42,720 nt of DNA from Elusimicrobia bacterium GWA2_61_42 (GTDB lineage Bacteria > Elusimicrobiota > Elusimicrobia > Elusimicrobiales > UBA9959). Under the pieces are notes generated by a model. It did no database searches, was not told where the DNA came from, and worked only from the letters and a program-made list of their open reading frames with translations. Positions 33,346 to 40,293 of the stretch are shown piece after piece; position 1 is the first letter of the stretch, and each line of letters opens with the position of its first letter. Both the position numbers and the translations under genes were made by a program. The stretch lies in NCBI GenBank assembly GCA_001799615.1, contig MGTU01000010.1:1-42720 (forward strand). The letters run 5' to 3'.

Positions 33346-34268
33346 CTTTCTATCCCCTCCACCAGGCGGATGAACACGTCTTCCAGCGAAGGCTTTATCA
33401 GGGTCCGCGCCGCGGCTGCCGGCAACGAGGAAAGGGCGGCGTCCATGGCCGCCTTGTCCCTGAAGGCGGCGTGCCAGCGCATGCCCTGCGGCGACAGCTC
33501 AAGCAGGCCCTGGTTTTTTTTAAGGCTCTCGAGAAAACCCTCGGGAGCGGGGCCGTTAAAATCCAGTTCGGCCATGGGACCGGGGAAAGCCGAGGCCTTC
33601 AGTTCGTCGGGAGAGCCCAGTGCGATGAGCTTGCCGGTGCGCATCAGGGCTATGCGGCCGCACTGCTCGGCCTCGTCCATGTAGTGTGTGGTTACTATGA
33701 CCGTCTTGCCGAGCGCGGTGACCTTGCGTATCAGCGCCCAGAAGCGCGCGCGCGAGGCCGGCGAGACGCCTGCCGTCGGCTCGTCCAGGAAAACTATCTC
33801 CGGGTCGTGCAGCATGGCCGCGGCCAGCGACAGCTCCTGCTTTACTCCGCCCGGCAGCGAGGAGACCATAGTGGAGAGGGGACTGTCGAAAGCTATCAGC
33901 TCGAAGAGTTCCTTCCTGCGCCGCATGGCGTAAGCCGGCTCGAGCTTGCGCAGGCCGGCCGCGAAATCCAGGTTCTCCCCCACCGTCAGGTCTGTGTAGA
34001 GCGTGAACTTCTGCGACATGTAGCCGACTTTTCCTTTTATGCCCTTGCCTCCGTCGGAGAAATCCAGGCCGCCCACCGTGGCGGAACCGGAGGTGGGGAC
34101 CAGAAGGCCGCAGAGCATGCGGATGGTGGTGGTCTTGCCAGCGCCGTTGGCCCCGAGGAAGCCGAAGATCTCTCCGCGCTCTACCGTGAAGGAGACATCG
34201 TCCACGGCGGTGAAATCGCCGAACTTGATGGAGAGGCCTTTGACCTCCAGGGCGGGAGCGGCGGTCAT
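33342..34268 (-). CDS. ABC transporter ATPase, second subunit (YbhF C-half-like)
   Basis: 308 residues. Walker A GANGAGKTTT, Walker B VFLDEPTAGV and H-loop TTHYMDEAE are intact. The signature is LPGGV instead of LSGGQ, and the D-loop reads GVSPASR, with Ser in place of Asp. A C-terminal extension of ~80 residues follows. It matches the second half of YbhF, which in E. coli is fused to the first. Confidence 0.9.
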   Translation of the reverse strand: MTAAPALEVKGLSIKFGDFTAVDDVSFTVERGEIFGFLGANGAGKTTTIRMLCGLLVPTSGSATVGGLDFSDGGKGIKGKVGYMSQKFTLYTDLTVGENLDFAAGLRKLEPAYAMRRRKELFELIAFDSPLSTMVSSLPGGVKQELSLAAAMLHDPEIVFLDEPTAGVSPASRARFWALIRKVTALGKTVIVTTHYMDEAEQCGRIALMRTGKLIALGSPDELKASAFPGPMAELDFNGPAPEGFLESLKKNQGLLELSPQGMRWHAAFRDKAAMDAALSSLPAAAARTLIKPSLEDVFIRLVEGIER

Positions 34269-34984
34269 TTCGCGGCCCCCTTTATAAATATTTCCTCAAA
34301 GCTGGCGGCGCCGGCTTCTTTAAGCACGGCGCGCGGCTCTCCGGCGGACAGCAGCCGTCCGGCGTCCAGCAGGTGCACCCTGGCACAGCGCTCGGCCTCG
34401 TCCATGTAGGCGGTGGAGACTATAATCAGCATGCCGGAAGCGCTCTGAGCGTAAAGCAGCTCCCAGAACTCGCGGCGGCTGATCGGGTCTACGCCGTTAG
34501 TGGGCTCATCTAGCAGCAGGGCCGATGGAGACTGCAGCAGCGAGCACATGAGCCCCAGCTTCTTGTACATGCCTCCGGACAGCTGCCCGGCGCGGCGGTC
34601 GCTGAACTTCCCGAGGCGCGTTATCTCCAGCAGTTCCGCGGAACGCTGCTTAAAAGTGGCGGCGTCGAGCCGGTAGAGGTCCCGAAAAAACTCCAGGTGC
34701 TCGGCTATCGAAAGGTCGGGGTAGAGGCTGGCCTGCTGCGGCATATAGGCCAGCCCCGGCCGGAACTCGGAGAAGGAGGACGGCCGCCCGTCCTTAATGT
34801 AGGTCAGGTTACCGGCCGACGGGCGCAGCAGGCCGGCCAGCAGGCGCAGCGCGGTGGTCTTGCCGGCCCCGTCTGAACCTATCAGCCCGTGTATCAGGCC
34901 GGCGGAAAAATCCAAAGAGACGCCCCTCAGCGCCCCTGTGGCGCCGAAATGCTTCTCCAGGTTTTTTGTCCGGATGGCGTACAT
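34265..34984 (-). CDS. ABC transporter ATPase, first subunit (YbhF N-half-like)
   Basis: 239 residues. Walker A GSDGAGKTT, signature LSGGMYKKLGLMCSL and Walker B LLLDEPTNGVDP are intact. The H-loop histidine is replaced by alanine (VSTAYMDEAERC). That substitution recurs in the N-terminal ATPase half of YbhF/RbbA-type proteins, so it is a family trait rather than damage. Together with the other ATPase it would make one weak and one active ATP site. It overlaps its partner by 4 nt. Confidence 0.9.
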   Translation of the reverse strand: MYAIRTKNLEKHFGATGALRGVSLDFSAGLIHGLIGSDGAGKTTALRLLAGLLRPSAGNLTYIKDGRPSSFSEFRPGLAYMPQQASLYPDLSIAEHLEFFRDLYRLDAATFKQRSAELLEITRLGKFSDRRAGQLSGGMYKKLGLMCSLLQSPSALLLDEPTNGVDPISRREFWELLYAQSASGMLIIVSTAYMDEAERCARVHLLDAGRLLSAGEPRAVLKEAGAASFEEIFIKGAAK

Positions 34985-34985
34985 A

Positions 34986-35711
34986 TTATTCAGGCAGCTT
35001 TATCTCTAAGGTCATGCCCGGCTTCAGCGTGCCGTCAGGGTTGGGAAAGCTGACCTTCACCGCGAAGACCAGGCGCGTGCGCTCCTTGCGGGTCTGCACG
35101 TTCTTGGGCGTGAACTCGGCCTCGGGCTGTATGACGGAGATCCGCCCCGCGAATTCCCTGTCCCCGGCCTCGGGCAGGAAACCCTTCACTTCCATCCCCG
35201 CCTTTAATTTGGCCAGCAGGTCATGGGGCACGTAGACATAGGCCCAGACCTCGGACAGGTCGGCCACGGTAGCCAGCTTGACGCCCGGGGCCACCAGTTC
35301 GCCTTTCTCGCGGTAGGCGTACAGCAGGCGGCCGGAGACCGGCGACTTTACCGAGCACCACTCCGCTTTAAGGGCGGAATCGTCCCGCTTGTATTTAAGG
35401 CGGTCGTAATTCTCCTTGGAAAGGGAGCCTCCCTTGTACAGTTCGTCGGCGCGCTTGAAGTCTTCGGCGGCCAGGCCGGCGGCCAGGCGCACGTCGGCGC
35501 ATTCTATGGAGGCCAGGACCTCTCCCTTTTTTACAGGGTCACCCTCGCGGGCCCCGTAAGAGTCGATCACGCCGGAGATCCGGGCGGAAAGGTCGGTCTC
35601 GGTAGCCTCTATGGTGCCGCTGTAGCGGAATTCCCCGCCGGAGCGCACCTTTAGGTAAACGCCCAAGGCCACGGCCAGGAGAAGTATCACGGGTATTATT
35701 TTTTTCTTCAT
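34986..35711 (-). CDS. HlyD-family membrane fusion protein (YbhG-like)
   Basis: 241 residues. An N-terminal helix (IIPVILLLAVALGVYL) anchors it in the inner membrane. A split lipoyl domain (SARISGVIDSYGAREGDPVKKGEVLASIE ... VKSPVSGRLLYAYREKGELVAPG) flanks a short coiled-coil hairpin (~60 residues). It bridges the ABC pump and the TolC-like channel across the periplasm. It lies 25 nt after the TolC gene and 1 nt before the first ATPase. Confidence 0.92.
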   Translation of the reverse strand: MKKKIIPVILLLAVALGVYLKVRSGGEFRYSGTIEATETDLSARISGVIDSYGAREGDPVKKGEVLASIECADVRLAAGLAAEDFKRADELYKGGSLSKENYDRLKYKRDDSALKAEWCSVKSPVSGRLLYAYREKGELVAPGVKLATVADLSEVWAYVYVPHDLLAKLKAGMEVKGFLPEAGDREFAGRISVIQPEAEFTPKNVQTRKERTRLVFAVKVSFPNPDGTLKPGMTLEIKLPE

Positions 35712-35736
35712 AAATAGTTCCTTTATAAGAGAGCCC

Positions 35737-37077
35737 CTAATCAGACAGACTGTCCAGCAGGGCCAGCTTTATCAAGATCTCCGCGTTGGTGGAAGCCGCG
35801 GTGGTCTTCGCCTGCAAAGCTTTAAGGTTGGCGCTCTCCACTTCCAGCCAGGTACCGCTGCCGGTCTTATAAGCGGCGTAGGCCAGCTTGGCCGCTTCCT
35901 CCGCGTCGTCCAGCGCGTCGATGTTGATGGCCTGCTCTTCCATCAGGGCGTTATAGGAGTCCAGCGCGCGGCTGAAATCCCTGCTCGCGGCCCGGACGGC
36001 CTCCTCGCGGCGTTCGGACGCGGCCTCGGCGCCCAGGCGGCTTTCTGTCTCCCGCTCGGCCAGTCGGCCGCTTTCGAACAGCGGCATATTAAGCGACAGC
36101 CCGGCGGAACCCTGCAGAAAAGAGTATAGGTTCGGGCCGTTGGGATAATCTACCGAACCGCGGGCGCTCAGGGTAAGGCGCGGCAGTCTTTCCGCTTTCT
36201 GGGCGGAGGCCGCGGCGCGGTAGGCCGCGGCGGTCTCGGCCAGCGCGACCACCGCCGGCAGGGCCTTGCCCATTTTTCCTTCGGCGGCGGGCAGCAGGCG
36301 CGGCAGCAGTTCTTCATAGGCCTCGGCCCTGACCAGCAGGCCGGGGTTTATCTCGCCGCCGTAATCCTTGCCCGCCATGCGGGCGTCCAGCGGCAGGCCC
36401 GGCGAGAAAGGCAGCTCCAGGCCGGTCACAAAACTAAGATCCAGCAGCGCGGAGGAAAGCTCGGCCCTGGCCCGCAGCAGGTCCCGTCGGCGCGCCGTGG
36501 TTTCCTGCCTGGCCCTTATGCCGTCCAGCCGGCTGCGCGCGCCGGCCTTAACCCCCAGTTCCATGTCCTTAAGCTGGCTGAGCGAGACCTGCAGGTTCTG
36601 CCCTATAAGGTAAACCTTTTCCAGCGCCAGCTGCAGCTGGAAATAGGAAGAGCGCGCTTTCAGCAGCGCCTGCCGGCGGGCGTTTTCGGCTTCGGAAGTG
36701 CGGGCGGCGGCGGTTTTCCGGGCGAACTCCCGGCCGGAGCGCAGCGTGCCGGCGTCCAGCGTCCAATAGGCGGTGGGGCCGATGGAATAATTCCAGTTGT
36801 CGCCCAGGGGCCTCGCGCCCCCCAGGGCCGCTGGCATCGCTATGGTCGGCACCACCTCGTTATACCTCAGGCTGCCCTCAAGGCTGAGACGCGGGTACAG
36901 CAGGGTCCCGGCGGCGGCCGCCCCGGCTTTGGCGGCTTCGGCGGAGAACTTGGCGCTCTTATACTGGTTAGAAGAGGCCAGCGCGCTGTCCTCGGCGGCC
37001 TTCAGCGTAACGCCGAATTCCGCCGCGCGGGCCGCGCCCGGCAGTATAAGGAATAATATTATAAGCCTGAAGATCAT
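35737..37077 (-). CDS. TolC-family outer-membrane efflux protein
   Basis: 446 residues. Signal peptide (IIFLILPGAARA), then two long helical repeats each followed by a strand region: the first from TLKAAEDSALASSNQYKSAK to LYPRLSLEGSLRYNE, the second from AYRAAASAQKAERLPRLTLSARG. The ending AYKTGSGTWLEVESANLKALQAKTTAASTNAEILIKLALL is the TolC repeat pattern. It is the outer-membrane exit duct for the exporter encoded downstream. Its ATG overlaps the TetR stop by 4 nt. Confidence 0.92.
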   Translation of the reverse strand: MIFRLIILFLILPGAARAAEFGVTLKAAEDSALASSNQYKSAKFSAEAAKAGAAAAGTLLYPRLSLEGSLRYNEVVPTIAMPAALGGARPLGDNWNYSIGPTAYWTLDAGTLRSGREFARKTAAARTSEAENARRQALLKARSSYFQLQLALEKVYLIGQNLQVSLSQLKDMELGVKAGARSRLDGIRARQETTARRRDLLRARAELSSALLDLSFVTGLELPFSPGLPLDARMAGKDYGGEINPGLLVRAEAYEELLPRLLPAAEGKMGKALPAVVALAETAAAYRAAASAQKAERLPRLTLSARGSVDYPNGPNLYSFLQGSAGLSLNMPLFESGRLAERETESRLGAEAASERREEAVRAASRDFSRALDSYNALMEEQAINIDALDDAEEAAKLAYAAYKTGSGTWLEVESANLKALQAKTTAASTNAEILIKLALLDSLSD

Positions 37078-37703
37078 ATACCTATGCCCCTTAAAGCTAC
37101 CTCTGCCCTTTCGGCTATGCCCTGGTCCGAGAACAGCTCCTCCCGCAGTTTTTCCAGTTCCCTCCCGCCTATGCTCTTTACGCCGTTGCGTTCCAGAACG
37201 CCGCCTATCAGGACCGGAAAGATCATAACCGGCACTATGGCGGCTATCAGGAAAGGGATGGACCGGCCTTTGACGGCGCTATCGGGGCGGCATTCCTCCG
37301 CCAGCGCGGAGATATGCTTGATATGTTCGGTAAAATTCCCGCTGACAAAAGCGAACGCTTCTTTTTTTCCGTGGGCCAGGTCGGCGAACATCATCGGCGC
37401 CACCTGGCGTATACGCAGCGCGAATTTCCCCAGCTCGACCAGCGCGGCCTTAAGGCGCGCGCGCGGTGTGCCGGCCACGGCCACCCCCGCCTTGAAATTT
37501 AGCATAAATTCCGCGTAGATTTCCTTAAGGATCTCCTTCAGGAACTCTTCTTTGGAGCCGAAATAATAGTGGAACATGCCGGTATTAATGCCGGCCAGGC
37601 GGCAGGCCTCGCGCACGCTCAGCCCCGTTATCCCCTTCTCCTCCAGCAGCTTGCGCCCGGCGGCCTTAAGTTTCAGATCTGTTCCCGAACCCGGTCTTGC
37701 CAT
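37074..37703 (-). CDS. TetR-family repressor (CecR/YbiH-like position)
   Basis: 209 residues. The N-terminal helix-turn-helix is GLSVREACRLAGINTGMFHYYFGSKEEFLKEI (about 27-58). The C-terminal ligand domain is helical and not diagnostic. It heads the exporter operon as CecR does for ybhGFSR in E. coli, so it likely represses its own operon until a drug binds. GGAGG precedes the ATG. A consensus promoter with palindromic half-sites lies just upstream. Confidence 0.93.
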   Translation of the reverse strand: MARPGSGTDLKLKAAGRKLLEEKGITGLSVREACRLAGINTGMFHYYFGSKEEFLKEILKEIYAEFMLNFKAGVAVAGTPRARLKAALVELGKFALRIRQVAPMMFADLAHGKKEAFAFVSGNFTEHIKHISALAEECRPDSAVKGRSIPFLIAAIVPVMIFPVLIGGVLERNGVKSIGGRELEKLREELFSDQGIAERAEVALRGIGI

Positions 37704-37715
37704 ACATCCTCCGTT

Positions 37716-37760
37716 GTTATACTGCTGTGTAATTATACATCCGTATAACTAAAAAGTCAA
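37716..37760 (-). promoter_or_regulatory. Promoter and TetR operator of the exporter operon
   Basis: On the minus strand TTGACT (37760-37755), a 17-nt spacer and a perfect TATAAT (37737-37732). The inverted repeat TTATAC-ATCC-GTATAA (37733-37748) lies between and over these elements. A third half-site GTTATAC is at 37716-37722. A repressor here would block polymerase. Confidence 0.85.
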
Positions 37761-37788
37761 GGGGTAAATCGTCAAGAAGTGAGTCGCC

Positions 37789-37922
37789 CAGGCCTGCGTG
37801 GGGGACCGGGTTAGCAAAACCGTCGTTGAACCCGCCGCTTGCATAAGCGCGGCGGGTGAATACCGAGTGAGGCCACGGTGTGGCCGAACGTGTTTTGCGT
37901 TCCGGTCCCCCACGCAGGCCTG
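37789..37922. repeat. 134-nt branched palindromic element of unknown type
   Basis: Perfect 21-nt inverted arms at 37789-37809 and 37902-37922 (beginning CAGGCCTGCGTGGG). Inside them GCAAAAC (37814-37820) pairs with GTTTTGC (37892-37898). Two further hairpins sit on top: ACCCGCCGC/GCGGCGGGT (37830-37857) and GGCCAC-GGT-GTGGCC (37871-37885). It lies between the RRM gene terminator and the TetR promoter. It could be a structured RNA, a MITE-like mobile element or a protein-binding DNA structure. No coding capacity was seen in it. Confidence 0.8.
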
Positions 37923-37940
37923 AGCGCAACGAGCCAAATA

Positions 37941-37971
37941 AAAACCCCCCCGATTTTATTCGGGGGGGTTT
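37941..37971 (-). terminator. Terminator of the RRM protein gene
   Basis: AAACCCCCCCG/CGGGGGGGTTT stem (11 bp, 8-nt loop). The minus strand continues into TTTTTATTT, so it ends the RRM gene whose stop is at 37996. Confidence 0.9.
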
Positions 37972-37995
37972 AAAACCGTTAAAGGGTTTTAAAGA

Positions 37996-38349
37996 TTACC
38001 ACTTGTCGCCGTAGCCGCCGCCGCCGCCGCGACCGCCGCGATCGCCACCGCGACCACCGCCGTCACGACCGCCGCCGAAGCCGCCGGTGCGGGGGCGGGC
38101 TTCCATCGGGCGAGCCTCGTTGATGGTCAGCTTGCGGCCGCCGAAATCGGAGCCGTTCAGCTTTTCCATGGCCGCATTGGCCTCTTCGTCATTCGGCATC
38201 TCAACGAAGCCGAAGCCGCGGGACTGGCCGCTGTACTTGTCGGTGATCAGCTTGGCGCTGGTAACCTGACCGTAGGTCGCGAAAAGGGCGTTCATTTCCT
38301 CTTCGGTCGTCTTGAAGGGCAATCCGCCCACATATATTCTTTTGCTCAT
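37996..38349 (-). CDS. RRM RNA-binding protein with Gly/Arg-rich tail
   Basis: 117 residues. One RNA-recognition motif with RNP2 IYVGGL (5-10) and RNP1 RGFGFVEM (44-51), then a tail from ~88 of GGRDGGGRGGDRGG-type repeats. This layout matches the bacterial/cyanobacterial Rbp proteins and plant glycine-rich RNA-binding proteins. It likely binds single-stranded RNA, as a chaperone or in cold adaptation. AGGAGG lies 10 nt before the ATG. It has a long leader and its own terminator, so it is a single-gene unit. Confidence 0.95.
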   Translation of the reverse strand: MSKRIYVGGLPFKTTEEEMNALFATYGQVTSAKLITDKYSGQSRGFGFVEMPNDEEANAAMEKLNGSDFGGRKLTINEARPMEARPRTGGFGGGRDGGGRGGDRGGRGGGGGYGDKW

Positions 38350-38500
38350 TTGTACTATCCTCCTAGCTATCTTTACCTGATCTCAACTCTCTCTGCGCTT
38401 TCCTTACTCTACTGCTAGCAGGATAGGCTTCGAAAAATCTTGAGTTCTCGGTTAACTACCTATATAGTATGACATTATTCGGGAAAAAGGTCAAGCGGAT
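38350..38500 (-). promoter_or_regulatory. Promoter and ~108-nt leader of the RRM gene
   Basis: On the minus strand TTGACC (38494-38489), a 19-nt spacer and TACTAT (38469-38464). This gives a start near 38457 and a leader of about 108 nt. Long leaders are typical of cold-regulated RNA-chaperone genes, but no cold box was identified. Confidence 0.45.
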
Positions 38501-38947
38501 CTACTCCCCGATGTCCTCGTTCCACAGTTTCGGGCTGGTTTTGATGAAATCAGCCATCAGCTGCCTGCACTCGGACAGGTCCAGGTTTATGAGTTTTACG
38601 AACTTTTTGGAATAGCTTTCCGGCCCCTTAAAAGTCTTGTTCTCCCCTATGACCACCACCGGGATCTTATAGAGCAGGATGGCCCCGGTGCACATGGAGC
38701 AGGGCGAAAGGGTGGAATAGATGACGCAGTCCCTGTAGTCCGCCGCTTTCAGCCTGCCGGCGTTCTCAAGACAGTCCATCTCAGCGTGCAGGATGGCCGA
38801 TCTCTTCTGAACGCGGCGGTTATGCCCCCGGCCGATGATCTTGCCGCCCTTTACCAGTACGGAACCTATGGGGATCCCCCCCTCTTTAAGGCCTTTGCGG
38901 GCCTCGGCCAGGGCGGCTGCCATGAATTTCAGGTGTTTGGCGGTCAT
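38501..38947 (-). CDS. Cytosine/nucleoside deaminase, yeast Fcy1-like
   Basis: 148 residues of the zinc CDA fold. Zinc ligands are His54 with catalytic Glu56 (HAEMD), and Cys83 and Cys86 (SPCSMC). The substrate loop GRGHNRR carries the Asn (Asn43). Many stretches match yeast cytosine deaminase, including KEGGIPIG, LENAGRL, STLSPCSMCTGAI and the closing WNEDIGE. It would deaminate cytosine, or a related base, for pyrimidine salvage. Start 38947 (ATG after GGGAG) is preferred over an upstream frame that runs into the preceding gene. It follows the methyltransferase by 16 nt. Confidence 0.88.
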   Translation of the reverse strand: MTAKHLKFMAAALAEARKGLKEGGIPIGSVLVKGGKIIGRGHNRRVQKRSAILHAEMDCLENAGRLKAADYRDCVIYSTLSPCSMCTGAILLYKIPVVVIGENKTFKGPESYSKKFVKLINLDLSECRQLMADFIKTSPKLWNEDIGE

Positions 38948-38963
38948 AAGGCTCCCGGCAAGG

Positions 38964-40151
38964 CTACAGCACCCGGCAGAAGATGCACTTGAGGTATTCC
39001 CCCTCAGGGTAGTCGGCAGCCACGGGGTGGTCCGGGCCCGCGCCCGATTTCTTAAGGATCTGCACTTTGCGCCCTGCATTGGCCGCGGCGCCGCGCAGGA
39101 TAAAGGCGAACTCCTCCATCGGCACCATGCCGCTGCAGGAGCAGGTGACGAAGATCCCGCCCGGCTCCACCAGCGACAGCGCTATGCGGTTGAAATCCCT
39201 GTATTTGAAGATGCCCTTGTCACGCTCTTCGCGGTTCGAAACCAGCTTGTAGGGGTCCAGCACCACCATGCCGTACTTCCGCTTGAGCTCCAGCATCTGG
39301 CGCATATAGGTGAAAGCGTCGGCGCAGACGGGGTCTATCTTGACCTTGTTGATATTGGCGTTGCGCTTGGCCATTTCATTGGCTTCGGCGTCCAGCTCCA
39401 CGGAAGTGACCGCCGTGGCCCCGCCTAACTTGGCGGCGTAAATGCCGAAGCCGCCGGTATAGGAACAAAGGTCTATCACGCTCTTCCCCGAGGCCAGGGA
39501 GGAGGCGAGCAGGCGGTTCTCGCGCTGGTCGCAGAAGAAACCGGTCTTATAGCCGGCTTTCATGTCTACTTCGAACTGCACCCCGTTCTCGGTTATGCGG
39601 GTTTTATGGCTGGGGCCGGGCTCGGGCTTTATGGTGAAGCCTTCCATGTCCTGGGTGTAGGCCGTCGCGCGGTGGTGGAAAGTCGCGTCCGGGAAATGTT
39701 TCTTAAAAGCGGCCTCGATGTTGGGCCAGATGCGGTACATGCCCAGCGAGTAGAACTCCAGGGCGATCTGGTCCTTGTAGATGTCCACGGTCATGCCGGG
39801 CAGGCCGTCGGCGAAGTCATGCACCAGGCGGTAGGCGTTCGTCTTCTCGGGGAGCTTGAGGATGTCGTGGCGCAGCGCCACGGCGCGGGCCACCCGCTTT
39901 TCCAGGAAATCGTCGATCTGGAACTCTTCGGGGTTCTCGCGCGTGAAGATGCGCAGGGTGATCTGGCTGCGCGGGTTATACAGCGCCACGCCGTAGGGGT
40001 TCCCGTTCTTGTCGTAGACCGCCACGATCTCGCCGGCTTCGGCGCGGTCGCAGGTGTCTATCATCCGCTTGAAAGCGTTGGGCCCCGCGGGAGCGTGCGA
40101 AAGCCTCACCTTGGGCAGACCGCCAGCTTTAGAAAATATTTTTTCAGCCAT
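38964..40151 (-). CDS. rlmI: RlmI-like 23S rRNA methyltransferase
   Basis: 395 residues of the class I rRNA large-subunit methyltransferase family. A PUA-like N-terminal domain (AGEIVAVYDKNGNPYGVALYNPRSQITLRIF) is followed by a central domain and a Rossmann SAM-binding domain (VIDLCSYTGGFGIYAAKLGGATAVTSVELD). Motif IV reads VVLDPYKLV rather than the usual DPPKF, and the catalytic-type Cys follows in TCSCSG. E. coli RlmI makes m5C1962 in 23S rRNA. There is no visible Shine-Dalgarno; an inverted-repeat element begins only 9 nt before the ATG. Confidence 0.85.
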   Translation of the reverse strand: MAEKIFSKAGGLPKVRLSHAPAGPNAFKRMIDTCDRAEAGEIVAVYDKNGNPYGVALYNPRSQITLRIFTRENPEEFQIDDFLEKRVARAVALRHDILKLPEKTNAYRLVHDFADGLPGMTVDIYKDQIALEFYSLGMYRIWPNIEAAFKKHFPDATFHHRATAYTQDMEGFTIKPEPGPSHKTRITENGVQFEVDMKAGYKTGFFCDQRENRLLASSLASGKSVIDLCSYTGGFGIYAAKLGGATAVTSVELDAEANEMAKRNANINKVKIDPVCADAFTYMRQMLELKRKYGMVVLDPYKLVSNREERDKGIFKYRDFNRIALSLVEPGGIFVTCSCSGMVPMEEFAFILRGAAANAGRKVQILKKSGAGPDHPVAADYPEGEYLKCIFCRVL

Positions 40152-40159
40152 AATGTAAT

Positions 40160-40293
40160 GGGGACGCTCTTAGTTAATTAGTTTACTCATACTAAACATA
40201 CCGTTACCGACCAATATTGTACATCTTGAAACCCAAATCTTCCAATGAAATTAGCATTTGGACGCAGAAAACTAAATAACTAAGAGCGTCCCC
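40160..40293. repeat. REPIN-like inverted-repeat element
   Basis: Two 25-nt arms (40160-40184 and 40269-40293) match in inverted orientation at 24 of 25 positions. Each starts GGGGACGCTCTTAGTT at its outer end. They enclose 84 nt of AT-rich sequence. This layout recalls paired REP elements moved by RAYT transposases. It lies tight between the MATE stop and the rlmI start. No transposase is in the window. Confidence 0.8.

Noticed and set aside
37789..37922. Integron attC site
   Set aside because: Length and hairpin nature fit loosely, but the expected RYYYAAC/GTTRRRY ends and bulged asymmetry are not seen, and no gene cassettes or integrase are present.
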